A stretch of DNA of 40,276 nt from Gammaproteobacteria bacterium (lineage in GTDB: Bacteria > Pseudomonadota > Gammaproteobacteria > Steroidobacterales > Rariloculaceae): positions 1 through 40,276 of the forward strand of contig JAJDVG010000049.1 in NCBI GenBank assembly GCA_022826245.1, in the 5' to 3' direction. The position numbers were made by a program, and so were the translations under genes. The notes under the pieces are model-generated. The model did not search any database. It had not been told where the DNA came from and worked only from the letters and a program-made list of their open reading frames with translations. The stretch's first letter is position 1. Every line of letters starts with the position of its first letter. Shown in pieces: positions 23,252-31,524 of the stretch.

Positions 23252-25492
23252 ATGATGATCCGTACTTCGAAATTCACGCCGAGCGTGCATCGGCTTGCCC
23301 GCGCCATCGGGCCGATTGCCGGAATTGCAACTCTCGCCTGTCCCGTTGCAGGGCACGCCCAGCAAGGCGCAACGACCAAGTCCCTTGCGGCCGCGCGTAC
23401 GAGCGAACCCATCCTCATCGACGGGCGGCTGGACGAAGCCGCCTGGTCTCGGGCCGCGGCGATCGAGCCGGAGGACCTGCACCAGATCCTTCCGGTCGAA
23501 TACGCCGAGCCGAGCCAGTTGACGCGCATATTCGTCCTCTATGACGAGGAGGCCCTGTACCTGGCCGCCGACATGAAGGACGATCAGCCGGAACTCATGA
23601 CGGCCAAGATATTGCGCCAGCGCGGCGCCAACTCCTGGCTCGACGATCAGTTCGAATTCATCCTCGATCCTTTCAACGACAAGCGCAACGGCTATCGTTT
23701 CATGGTCAATCCGAACGGCGTGCGCCAGGAAGGGCTGTTCAAGGGCTCCGACCAGGTCCAGTGGCAATGGAACGGCATCTGGCAAGCCGAGGCCTCGCAG
23801 GGGGACGACGGTTGGGTGGCCGAGACGCGAATCCCGTTCAAGACGATCTCGTTCAATCCGGACACCGACGTCTGGGGCCTCAATTTCAATCGCCGGATCG
23901 CGCGCAACAACGAAACCATGGGCTGGGTCTCGGTCAACCGGATGCAGACCCCGGCAGTTTCCGGACAGCTCACGGGCATCACGGGAATCGAGCAGGGACT
24001 CGGCCTCGATATCGTGCCGTCCCTGACCGCCAACGAGCGCCGCAGTTTCTCGCCTCGATCCGCCGCGTCGAATTTCGAGCCCTCGCTCGACGTCTTCTAC
24101 AAGCTCACGCCGTCGCTCAACGCATCGCTGACGCTGAACACCGACTTCTCCGCAACGGAAGTGGATGCCCGGCAGGTCAATCTGACGCGTTTCGGGCTGT
24201 TCTTTCCCGAGCAGCGCGATTTCTTCCTTCAGGATGCGGACATCTTCGAGTTCGGGCGTATCGGCCGACGCAGCGACGATTCACCGTTCGCCGCGCCGCT
24301 CGCCACGAACGCGCTGCCGTTCTTCTCGCGACGCATCGGCCTGAGTTCCACGGGGCAACCCGTGGACCTGACCGGAGGCGGGAAACTCAGCGGGCGTGTC
24401 GGCCGCTGGAACATCGGCACGCTCGCGATCCGGCAGGACCGTTTCGAAGACATCAATTCCTCGGACCTGTTCGTTGCGCGCGCGGCCGCCAACGTGCTCG
24501 CCGAATCGGCGATCGGCGTCATCGTCACCGACGGCGATCCGCAATCGAACGTGGACAACAGCGTCGCGGGCGTCGACTTTCGCTACCAGAACACACGCCT
24601 GCCGAACGGTCGGGTGATCGAATCGGAACTGTGGTATCTCAACAGCTCGACCAACGGTCTCGCCGGCGACGACAGCGCCTGGGGGGCGCGGATCTGGATG
24701 CCGAACAACACCGGTCTCAGAGGCGGCATCGGCATCAAGGAGGTGCAGGCCAACTTCAATCCCGCCCTGGGTTACATCAATCGCAGCGACATCGTCGATT
24801 ACACCGGCGAACTGGCCTACACGCACCGCCCGTCGGGACGGAGCCTGCGCTCGCTGTACTCCGGCGCCGTCATCGAGCGCATCGAGAATCTCGACGGCGG
24901 ATTGCAGAGCGAGGTCTTGCAGCTTCGCCTCGACCTCGAGAATCAGACGGCCGACACGCTGTCGTTCATGTACCAGAACGAAAAGGAAGGCGTCCGGCAG
25001 CCCTTCGAGATCTCCGACGGCGTCGTGATCGCGCCGGGCAACTACTCGTTCGATCAGCTCAGGGTCGGAATCGGCACGGGCACGCATCGTCGGTTCGTGA
25101 CGAGCGTGAGCTACGCGAAGGGCGATTTTTACGACGGCGATCTCGACAACGTCAACGCTTCGGTCGAATGGATTCCCATGCCGCGTTTCAGGGCTTCGAT
25201 CGCCTATGACTGGAACGACGTTTCGTTGCCGCAGGGCGATTTCGACGTGCGTCTCGTACAGGCCGGCATGGACGTGATCCTGTCATCGCGGCTTTCGTGG
25301 GTGAACCTGGTGCAGTACGACAACGCTTCGGAGACGGCGGGCATCAACAGCCGCCTGCACTGGATTCCCGAAGACGGACGCGAGCTGTTCGTCGTGCTCA
25401 ACCACGGCCTCGAGGACTTCGACCTCGACAACAACTTCCACTCGAACGTCGCGGATTTCACGATCCAGTACCGGCACACGTTCCGGTACTAA
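23252..25492 (+). CDS. CBM9-DUF5916 outer-membrane protein, copy 2
   Basis: A 746-residue paralogue of the gene at 20182, with the same domain order: signal peptide to about residue 36 (PVAGHAQQG), CBM9-like domain with ILIDGRLDEAAW, and DUF5916 barrel with EQRDFFLQDADIFEFGRIG, ending in YRHTFRY. By eye about 85% of the first 250 mature residues are identical to copy 1, with no gaps seen there. Differences cluster in a few places, such as FNIFL/FEFIL and the segment after SFSPR, which might reflect ligand adaptation. Translation starts at ATG 23252 or 23255. Its stop codon overlaps that of TonB receptor 2 on the other strand. Confidence 0.92.
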   Translation: MMIRTSKFTPSVHRLARAIGPIAGIATLACPVAGHAQQGATTKSLAAARTSEPILIDGRLDEAAWSRAAAIEPEDLHQILPVEYAEPSQLTRIFVLYDEEALYLAADMKDDQPELMTAKILRQRGANSWLDDQFEFILDPFNDKRNGYRFMVNPNGVRQEGLFKGSDQVQWQWNGIWQAEASQGDDGWVAETRIPFKTISFNPDTDVWGLNFNRRIARNNETMGWVSVNRMQTPAVSGQLTGITGIEQGLGLDIVPSLTANERRSFSPRSAASNFEPSLDVFYKLTPSLNASLTLNTDFSATEVDARQVNLTRFGLFFPEQRDFFLQDADIFEFGRIGRRSDDSPFAAPLATNALPFFSRRIGLSSTGQPVDLTGGGKLSGRVGRWNIGTLAIRQDRFEDINSSDLFVARAAANVLAESAIGVIVTDGDPQSNVDNSVAGVDFRYQNTRLPNGRVIESELWYLNSSTNGLAGDDSAWGARIWMPNNTGLRGGIGIKEVQANFNPALGYINRSDIVDYTGELAYTHRPSGRSLRSLYSGAVIERIENLDGGLQSEVLQLRLDLENQTADTLSFMYQNEKEGVRQPFEISDGVVIAPGNYSFDQLRVGIGTGTHRRFVTSVSYAKGDFYDGDLDNVNASVEWIPMPRFRASIAYDWNDVSLPQGDFDVRLVQAGMDVILSSRLSWVNLVQYDNASETAGINSRLHWIPEDGRELFVVLNHGLEDFDLDNNFHSNVADFTIQYRHTFRY

Positions 25493-28050
25493 CCCGTGTC
25501 GAACGCGTCCCAACGGTATTCGTACCGGACGTAGTAGTACGCGCCGTTCGTGTCGAACGGCGCGCGCGAACTGAAGATGTTGCCGATGGCCGTCGGGTTG
25601 GGGTTGCGGCCCGGTTCGTTACCGAGCGCGTTTCGGGCGCCGACAGTCAGGCGGGTCGACGCGCTCAACTGCATGGCCGCTTCGAGATCGACGAGCGTCG
25701 CGCCGCCGTAGGTCCAGTCGTCGCGCGCGTCGTACCAGTCGTTGAAATGGCCGAGCCGCGCCAGGAGATCGAAGCGGCCGACGGCGTGGTTGACGGTCAG
25801 GTTCCAGCGCGTATCCGGCAGCGCCTCCTCGATCTCCCGGATGCGCCGGTTGTCAAGCAGGTCCGGGTTCCATGAGACCACCTCGGTCTCGGTGAGGTTG
25901 TACGCGAGCGCGATTTCCGTGCGGCCTCCGAACACCGCCGGCCGCCAGGCCGCGACGAGATCCAGACCGTGCGTGCGGGTCTTGAAGTCGTTCGCGAAGA
26001 AGCGGAAGTTGGCCAGGTTCGCGGCACTGGTGATGCCTTCCGCCAGCAATTGCCCAACCTCTTCCGGCCGCAGCGCGAACAATTGCGTCACACCGAGCCG
26101 ATCCTTGAGATCGATTCGGAACAGATCGGCGGTCAGGGTCAGAGAGCCCCGCTCAAGCACGGCGCCGAGCGCGAAATTGAGCGAGTTCTCCGCTTCGAGT
26201 TGTTTGCCGCCGCGCAGCGCGGCGACCCGCGAAGTGGGCGGAATGGTACCGTTGTTGACCAGTTCCATCAGTTCCGGCGCCCACTGGGTCGAGACATTGA
26301 ACGCGTTCTGTTGACCCGGCGTCGGAGCGCGAAACCCGGTGCTGACGCTACCGCGAAAGGCGAGACCCCGCGCTGCCTCGATCCGCCCGGCCAGCTTGCC
26401 GGTCGGCGCCGAGCCGAAGTCTTCGTAGTTCTCGAGCCTCAGCGCCGCCGCGAACACCCAGGATCCATCCTCGGGTCCGTACTCGACTTCCCCGTATGCC
26501 GCCGCGTTCGCCCGGTTCCACTTGCCGGCCGCGATCGGACTGAACCCCGGGAAGCCGTTGGAACCGGCGCTGAAACCCTGCGCGGCATAAGGACCGATCC
26601 GCCATGACGCCTGGTCTCCGAGGCCGATCCTGAACCCCTCGTTGCGCCACTCAAGCCCCCCCGCGACCTGGAGCCGGCTGCCGTAGCGCCGCAACAGGTC
26701 GAAATTGGCGTTGATGTCCTGCTGGCGATAGAAGCCCGGATCGAAGGAGGTCGGCGTGTCCAGTCCCAGGGACGCGTTAACGCTGTCGTGCAGGTAGAAG
26801 TCGACTTCGCTGGCGCCGAGGCTCAGGCTCAGGTCCCACAGCGTGCCCGAAGCGGTCTCACCTCGCACTCCACCGACCACGGAGGCGTCCGTACGGTCGC
26901 CGCCGAAGGCCGGCTGAAAGCCACCCGGAAAGCGGTCCTGAAACGTGAAGCAGTTCGGATTGGCGCGGGCCTCATCGAGCGCGACCGGGTTCGGAAGTCC
27001 GTTCGTGACGGTCACGACCGGGCAGCCGGCGGACCCGTCGACGACGCCGTCGCCAGCATCGAGCCGATCGCCGACGAGCAGCGTCGCACCGCCGTCACTA
27101 CTGAACACGGCACTGCGCGTGTTCGGGTTGCGGAAGAAGAAGTTGCGGCCGCCAATGAGGCGGTTCGCGTAGTTCGCGTGGCCGTATACAGCAGTTTCGC
27201 CGCGCAGGGGACGGCCGAAATTGACCCAGAGCTTCAGATCGTCCTGCACTTCGGGCATGCCCCAGCGTTGCGCCGGGTCCGCGACGTGCGTATTGCCCGC
27301 GGCAACCAGCAAAGCGGCATCGGCGCGCTGCGCCGCCCGGACCGTGGGGCGTGCGCCGCCGTACTCCATGCTCAGGTTCACGAATCCCGCATCGCCCCAG
27401 GCCAGACCCACGTTGCCGGCGACCGTCGCCGACTCTCCGTCCCCGGCGCCATATCCCCCGGCCCGCACTTCGAGCGCGCCGCCGGAATCGGAATCCTTGA
27501 GCAGGAAATTCATGACTCCGGCGATCGCGTCGGAACCGTACTGCGCCGAGGCGCCGTCGCGCAGCACCTCGACCTGGCGCAACGCGATCGCCGGAATGGC
27601 GGAAAGGTCCGGACCCTGCGCCCCGTGAGAGACGCCGATCCGCGACCACAGGATCACGGCCCCCCGGTGGCGGCGCTTGCCGTCGATCAGCACGAGCGTG
27701 TGATCTGGCGCCAGGCCGCGCAGATTGATCGGCCGCACGACCACCGCCGCATCGCCGGAGGTGGTGCCGATGTTGAGCGACGGCACGACGTTGCGCAGCA
27801 GCATGTCGAGTTCGGTGGAGCCCTGCCGCGACAGCTCGTCGCTCGAAATCACGTCGATGGGAACGAGGGAGTCGGTCACCGAACGCTGTCGCAGCCGGGT
27901 GCCGGTAACCACGATCTCTTCCTGGATCCGGGTCGCGGGTACCTCGGGCTGTGCGCGCGCCGCGGCGGCGTCTTGCGGATCGTCCTGCGCCCAGGCGGGT
28001 GACATGGCGGTAGCAACCGCACAGAGCGCTGCGACGAGGATCCGGGACAT
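25489..28050 (-). CDS. TonB-dependent outer-membrane receptor 2
   Basis: An 853-residue receptor. The signal peptide is residues 1-21 (ILVAALCAVATAMSPAWA). The TonB box is E44-E-I-V-V48-T-G, the plug (about 55-190) has LRGLAPDHTLVLIDGKRRH and EVLRDGASAQYGSDAIAGVMNF, and the barrel fills the rest, with STGFRAPTPGQ. I chose ATG 28050 because the signal peptide starts there; the open frame upstream to 28347 lacks it. The C-terminus is odd: after the expected last strand (YYYVRYEYRW) six more residues (DAFDTG) follow. Receptor 4 is the closest relative in the window, sharing AQR.DA.....AGNTHV in the early barrel. No signalling domain; ligand unknown. Confidence 0.94.
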   Translation of the reverse strand: MSRILVAALCAVATAMSPAWAQDDPQDAAAARAQPEVPATRIQEEIVVTGTRLRQRSVTDSLVPIDVISSDELSRQGSTELDMLLRNVVPSLNIGTTSGDAAVVVRPINLRGLAPDHTLVLIDGKRRHRGAVILWSRIGVSHGAQGPDLSAIPAIALRQVEVLRDGASAQYGSDAIAGVMNFLLKDSDSGGALEVRAGGYGAGDGESATVAGNVGLAWGDAGFVNLSMEYGGARPTVRAAQRADAALLVAAGNTHVADPAQRWGMPEVQDDLKLWVNFGRPLRGETAVYGHANYANRLIGGRNFFFRNPNTRSAVFSSDGGATLLVGDRLDAGDGVVDGSAGCPVVTVTNGLPNPVALDEARANPNCFTFQDRFPGGFQPAFGGDRTDASVVGGVRGETASGTLWDLSLSLGASEVDFYLHDSVNASLGLDTPTSFDPGFYRQQDINANFDLLRRYGSRLQVAGGLEWRNEGFRIGLGDQASWRIGPYAAQGFSAGSNGFPGFSPIAAGKWNRANAAAYGEVEYGPEDGSWVFAAALRLENYEDFGSAPTGKLAGRIEAARGLAFRGSVSTGFRAPTPGQQNAFNVSTQWAPELMELVNNGTIPPTSRVAALRGGKQLEAENSLNFALGAVLERGSLTLTADLFRIDLKDRLGVTQLFALRPEEVGQLLAEGITSAANLANFRFFANDFKTRTHGLDLVAAWRPAVFGGRTEIALAYNLTETEVVSWNPDLLDNRRIREIEEALPDTRWNLTVNHAVGRFDLLARLGHFNDWYDARDDWTYGGATLVDLEAAMQLSASTRLTVGARNALGNEPGRNPNPTAIGNIFSSRAPFDTNGAYYYVRYEYRWDAFDTG

Positions 28051-28080
28051 TCGGGGGCCGAACGAGCTTGAGTTCCACAG

Positions 28081-28086
28081 ATTATA
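28081..28086 (-). promoter_or_regulatory. perfect -10 box for TonB receptor 2
   Basis: The minus strand reads TATAAT at 28086-28081, 31 bases upstream of ATG 28050, a sensible distance for transcription starting near 28074. No good -35 hexamer is visible 16-18 bases further up, so an activator might be needed. The divergent PBP4-like gene starts at 28226 from the same 175-bp region. Confidence 0.45.
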
Positions 28087-28225
28087 TGGCCGTGTTGGCG
28101 CCGGACTCGCGGCAGGTTTGCACGGACGGACGCAAACCCGCTGCGCGCGACCGGTCGGTGCGCTGCAGGCCTCGATCCGCCCAAAGGCTACCTGTACGGC
28201 TCCGAATCGTGCAGAATCGCAGTCC

Positions 28226-29641
28226 ATGAGATCGGTAGCGGGCCTGTTGCTGGTTTGTGCCTTCGCCTCGGAGTCGGCGGCCCAGTTGCCCCCCGGTATC
28301 AACGTCATCCTCGACGGCCACGACATCCCGACCGGCGACGTCAGCATCGTCGTTCAGGCGCTCGATTCGAGCGAGCCCGTACTGAGCCACCTGCCCGACG
28401 TGCCGCGCAATCCCGCGTCCGTCATGAAGATGGTGACCACCTGGTCCGCGCTCGAGATTCTCGGGCCGGCCTACACCTGGGAAACGGAAATCCATTTCGA
28501 CGGCGACTTCGACGGCGCGACGCTCGACGGCGACCTCGTCCTGAAGGGCTTCGGCGACCCGTTTCTCGTCGTCGAGGAAGTGTGGAAGATTCTCCGCGTC
28601 CTGCGCGGCCTCGGGCTTGAAAGCATCCTCGGCAACGTCGTCCTCGACGACAGCTACTTCGAGGTCCTCGAAGAAGAGGCCGGCCGGTTCGACGCCTCGC
28701 CCTACCGGGCCTACAACGTCATCCCGAACGCCCTGCTCACGAACTTCAAGGCCGTGCGGTTCCGATTCTTCGCCGATCCCAACAACGACCGGGTCAGGAT
28801 CTCGACCGATCCGCCCTTATCGAATCTCGATATCCGCAATCGCATCGATCTCGTCGGCGGCCGGTGCCGCGGCTTTCAGGCGGGGATCAGTTTCAACGTG
28901 GCCGACCCGGGCTCGATCAGCAGGATCATCTTCGAAGGCGAGTTTCCCGAGCGCTGCAATTCCTACGAACTCAACCGTTCCGTGCTGCAGCACGACACTT
29001 ACGCCTTCGGCCTCATCGACGCCCTGTGGAGCCAACTCGGCGGGCGGATCGAAGGCGGTCTGCGCAACGAAACGGTTTCCGGGGACGCTGAACTCGTGCT
29101 GACCTGGCGCTCGCGCTCGCTCGGCGACGTGATCCGCCTGGTCAACAAGAACAGCAACAACGTCATGACGCGCCAGTTGCTGTACACGATGGGCGCGGAG
29201 TCCTTCGAGCCGCCGGGGACGCGGGCGAAGGGCGTCGCGGCCATCGACGAGCTGCTCCGCGAACGCGGTTTCGCGGCCGACTCCGTGATCGTCGACAACG
29301 GCGCCGGGCTGTCCCGCGACGCACGGCTGTCCGCCGCGGTTCTCGTCCAGCTTCTGCAGGAGGCCGCGCGCGGAATCTACGCTCCCGAGTTCATTTCCTC
29401 GCTGGCGCTCGGCGGACTCGACGGCACGACGCGCACGCGATTCGAGGACGGCAGCGGCGCCGGCAGGATGCACCTCAAGACGGGCAGCCTCGACGACGTC
29501 TCCGCGCTCGCGGGCTACGTTCACGTACCGAACGGGCCAACGTACATCATGGTGGTGTTCGTCAACACACCGGACGCTCACCGGGGTCCCGGCAACGAAC
29601 TCGAGGACGCGGTCGTCGAGTGGATCTATACGCTGCGGTGA
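28226..29641 (+). CDS. dacB: D-alanyl-D-alanine carboxypeptidase/endopeptidase, PBP4 (DacB) type, peptidase family S13
   Basis: A 471-residue periplasmic peptidoglycan enzyme that trims or cleaves peptide cross-links. Signal peptide at residues 1-20 (SVAGLLLVCAFASESAAQ). All three active-site motifs are visible: S65-V-M-K68 in RNPASVMKM, S310-N-N312 in VNKNSNNVM, and K418-T-G420 in HLKTGSLDD. DNGAGLSR before the third is also typical. The long insertion between the first two motifs is the extra domain of the S13 family, and the length is close to E. coli PBP4. ATG 28226 starts the signal peptide. Divergent from TonB receptor 2. Confidence 0.93.
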   Translation: MRSVAGLLLVCAFASESAAQLPPGINVILDGHDIPTGDVSIVVQALDSSEPVLSHLPDVPRNPASVMKMVTTWSALEILGPAYTWETEIHFDGDFDGATLDGDLVLKGFGDPFLVVEEVWKILRVLRGLGLESILGNVVLDDSYFEVLEEEAGRFDASPYRAYNVIPNALLTNFKAVRFRFFADPNNDRVRISTDPPLSNLDIRNRIDLVGGRCRGFQAGISFNVADPGSISRIIFEGEFPERCNSYELNRSVLQHDTYAFGLIDALWSQLGGRIEGGLRNETVSGDAELVLTWRSRSLGDVIRLVNKNSNNVMTRQLLYTMGAESFEPPGTRAKGVAAIDELLRERGFAADSVIVDNGAGLSRDARLSAAVLVQLLQEAARGIYAPEFISSLALGGLDGTTRTRFEDGSGAGRMHLKTGSLDDVSALAGYVHVPNGPTYIMVVFVNTPDAHRGPGNELEDAVVEWIYTLR

Positions 29642-29680
29642 TGACGCGATAACCGCGTTGCGCTGCGCACCCCCGCTGTC

Positions 29681-30583
29681 ATGTCCAGCCTGACCCGCCC
29701 CGGCATCGGCCCGGCCGCCGCTCTCGCCGCGCTGACGGCGATCTGGGGCTACAACTGGGTCGTCATCAAGTTCGCGCTCGCCGATTCCCCGCCGCTGACG
29801 TTCTCGGCGCTGCGCGCGATGCTGAGCGCGCTTGCGCTGTTCGCCGTTGTCGTGGTGTTGCGCCGGCCGCTCAGGCCGATGCGCGCCAGGGCCATCTTCG
29901 CGCTCGGCGCACTGCAGACGACAGGCTTCGTGGGTTGCGCGGCGCTCGCGGTCGAATTCGGCACCGCGGGCAAGAGCGCGGTGCTCGCCTACACGATGCC
30001 GTTCTGGACCCTGATGCTCGCGGGGTTCTTCCTCGGCGAACGGATGCGCGGCGCACAGTGGTTCGCGGTCGTGCTTGCGGCCTGCGGGCTCGTCGGCGTA
30101 CTCAACCCGTTCGATGCCGGGTTCGGCATCGCCGACAGCCTCTTCGCGCTCGGCGCGGCGTGGTGCTGGGCGATCAGCAACATCGTCGTCAAGCGGCTGC
30201 AGCTCAAGGGCGATGAACTCTTCAGCGTCTCCGCGTGGCAGATGCTGTTCGGCGGACTCGGTCTCAGTGTCCTGGCGATCGCGATCGACACGGAACCGGT
30301 GCGCTGGAGTGTCCCGTTCCTGTTCGCGCTCGGCTACAACGTCGTTTTCGCAACGGCGCTCGCGTGGCTGCTCTGGCTATTCGCACTCAGTCGGCTCTCG
30401 GCCGGCGCGACGGGACTCGCCACCCTCGGTGCGCCACCGGTCGCGCTGGCGGCGGCCTGGCTGCAACTCGGCGAGGTTCCAACGCGGACGGAGGCGATCG
30501 GCATGGTTCTCATCATCGGCGCTCTGGCCTGCCTGACCTTGGCGGGCTGGCAAACCCTGTCGAGAAGCACCGCCGCAAGCTAA
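29681..30583 (+). CDS. EamA-family (drug/metabolite) transporter
   Basis: A 300-residue inner-membrane protein of ten hydrophobic helices in two five-helix EamA repeats. The first repeat begins LTAIWGYNWVVIKFAL, the family's opening, and ends near FFLGERMRGAQWFAVVLAACGLVGVL; the second begins ADSLFALGAAWCWAISNIVVKR and ends with LGEVPTRTEAIGMVLIIGALA. Members export amino acids, nucleotide-related compounds or drugs. ATG 29681 lies 40 bp after the PBP4-like gene stop, so the two could share a transcript. Substrate unknown. Confidence 0.92.
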   Translation: MSSLTRPGIGPAAALAALTAIWGYNWVVIKFALADSPPLTFSALRAMLSALALFAVVVVLRRPLRPMRARAIFALGALQTTGFVGCAALAVEFGTAGKSAVLAYTMPFWTLMLAGFFLGERMRGAQWFAVVLAACGLVGVLNPFDAGFGIADSLFALGAAWCWAISNIVVKRLQLKGDELFSVSAWQMLFGGLGLSVLAIAIDTEPVRWSVPFLFALGYNVVFATALAWLLWLFALSRLSAGATGLATLGAPPVALAAAWLQLGEVPTRTEAIGMVLIIGALACLTLAGWQTLSRSTAAS

Positions 30584-30592
30584 GACTTGCGG
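30573..30592. terminator. hairpin spanning the EamA stop codon
   Basis: CCGCAAG (30573-30579) and CTTGCGG (30586-30592) form a perfect 7-bp stem around a 6-base loop that contains the TAA stop codon (30581-30583). It lies between the convergent EamA and FmdB-type genes. There is no T-run, so a termination role is uncertain. Confidence 0.35.
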
Positions 30593-30652
30593 TCGGAACG
30601 GCGCGGTCGCGCATCCCCCAACACTGCGACCACCCCTGTCCGACCATGCAGC

Positions 30653-30907
30653 TTAGCTGTGATCGCGGATGTAGTTGCGCTCGTATTCCGCCTGGGCGTG
30701 TTTCTGTTCGCGGCGGACCTCGTCGGTCGCCTTGCGCGCGATGCCGGACGTGCGGGCGCGCGAACTCTCTGTGCTTATCGCCGGGAGCGACACGAGTTTG
30801 TCGAGGTCGGAGCCGCCGCAGGACGGGCAATCGGGCGTTTCGCCGATCTTGACGAGTTCTTCGAACTCGTTGCTGCAGCCCCGGCATTTGTACTCGTAAA
30901 TTGGCAT
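30653..30907 (-). CDS. FmdB-type zinc-ribbon protein
   Basis: An 84-residue protein opening MPIYEYKC, the hallmark of the FmdB/CxxC-CxxC-SSSS regulatory family. The zinc-binding cysteines are C8-R-G-C11 and C27-P-S-C30. The C-terminal half is a charged helix rich in Arg, Lys and Glu. Family members are thought to be putative regulators, first linked to formamidase and amidase expression, but evidence is thin. ATG 30907 is fixed by the MPIYEY start. The DUF6152 gene lies 55 bp upstream on the same strand. Confidence 0.92.
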   Translation of the reverse strand: MPIYEYKCRGCSNEFEELVKIGETPDCPSCGGSDLDKLVSLPAISTESSRARTSGIARKATDEVRREQKHAQAEYERNYIRDHS

Positions 30908-30962
30908 GGCTCCACGTTGCACCGCCCACGATAGAACGCGGGTGGGCTGAGCTCCGGAGTTG

Positions 30963-31448
30963 TCAGTCGGTCGGCGTCGCGAGCGGGCCTTCGCCGATCG
31001 GCGTGTGACCGTCGACCGTATCGCAATGCATGCCGGGCTCGGGCGGCGTGCGGTCCGGACAGCGGAACAGCCCGCCGTCGCGGGTACCGCCGGGCTCGCC
31101 GTTGCGCAGCGGATGCAGACCGACACTGAAAACGGTGCCGGGCGGGAAGGAATTTACCGACACGCCCTGTCGCGCCATCTGCGCCGAACCCGCCATCTCG
31201 ACCGACCAGACGATCGGCTCACCGTCCTCGTCGCGAACGACGTTCGTGCGTTCGTCGTTCATCGGTGCGAAGAAGATCGCCAGGTGATTGGGCGCGGGGT
31301 CGATGCGGGTCACGACGCCGGTGAAGACCTGGGTCGCCTGCACGTCGTACATCGCGAACGAGTGATGCGCCTGGACGGGTACGGCCAAGACCGCGACAAT
31401 CGCGGCCGCGGCAACGAACAGACCGCCGATTCTGATGGGAGCTTTCAT
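30963..31448 (-). CDS. DUF6152 family exported protein
   Basis: A 161-residue exported protein. The signal peptide is residues 1-28 (GGLFVAAAAIVAVLAVPVQA), and the mature protein begins with HHSFAMYD, the signature of DUF6152, where the HH pair sits at the very N-terminus after cleavage. The middle (FTGVVTRIDPAPNHLAIFF) resembles the small OB-like beta fold of the family. N-terminal histidines could bind a metal. ATG 31448 follows AGGAGAG at 9 bases. It lies 76 bp downstream of the 457-residue secreted protein, and the pairing looks functional. Function unknown. Confidence 0.85.
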   Translation of the reverse strand: MKAPIRIGGLFVAAAAIVAVLAVPVQAHHSFAMYDVQATQVFTGVVTRIDPAPNHLAIFFAPMNDERTNVVRDEDGEPIVWSVEMAGSAQMARQGVSVNSFPPGTVFSVGLHPLRNGEPGGTRDGGLFRCPDRTPPEPGMHCDTVDGHTPIGEGPLATPTD

Positions 31449-31524
31449 TGTTCGTGTCTCTCCTGCACAGGTCTGCGGGACGACCACGATTGTAGCGTAC
31501 CCGCCCGCCGTCGCCGCGTGAAGC

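Noticed and set aside
28051..28347. N-terminal extension of TonB receptor 2
   Set aside because: The signal peptide starts at ATG 28050, and the upstream part overlaps the divergent PBP4-like gene start.
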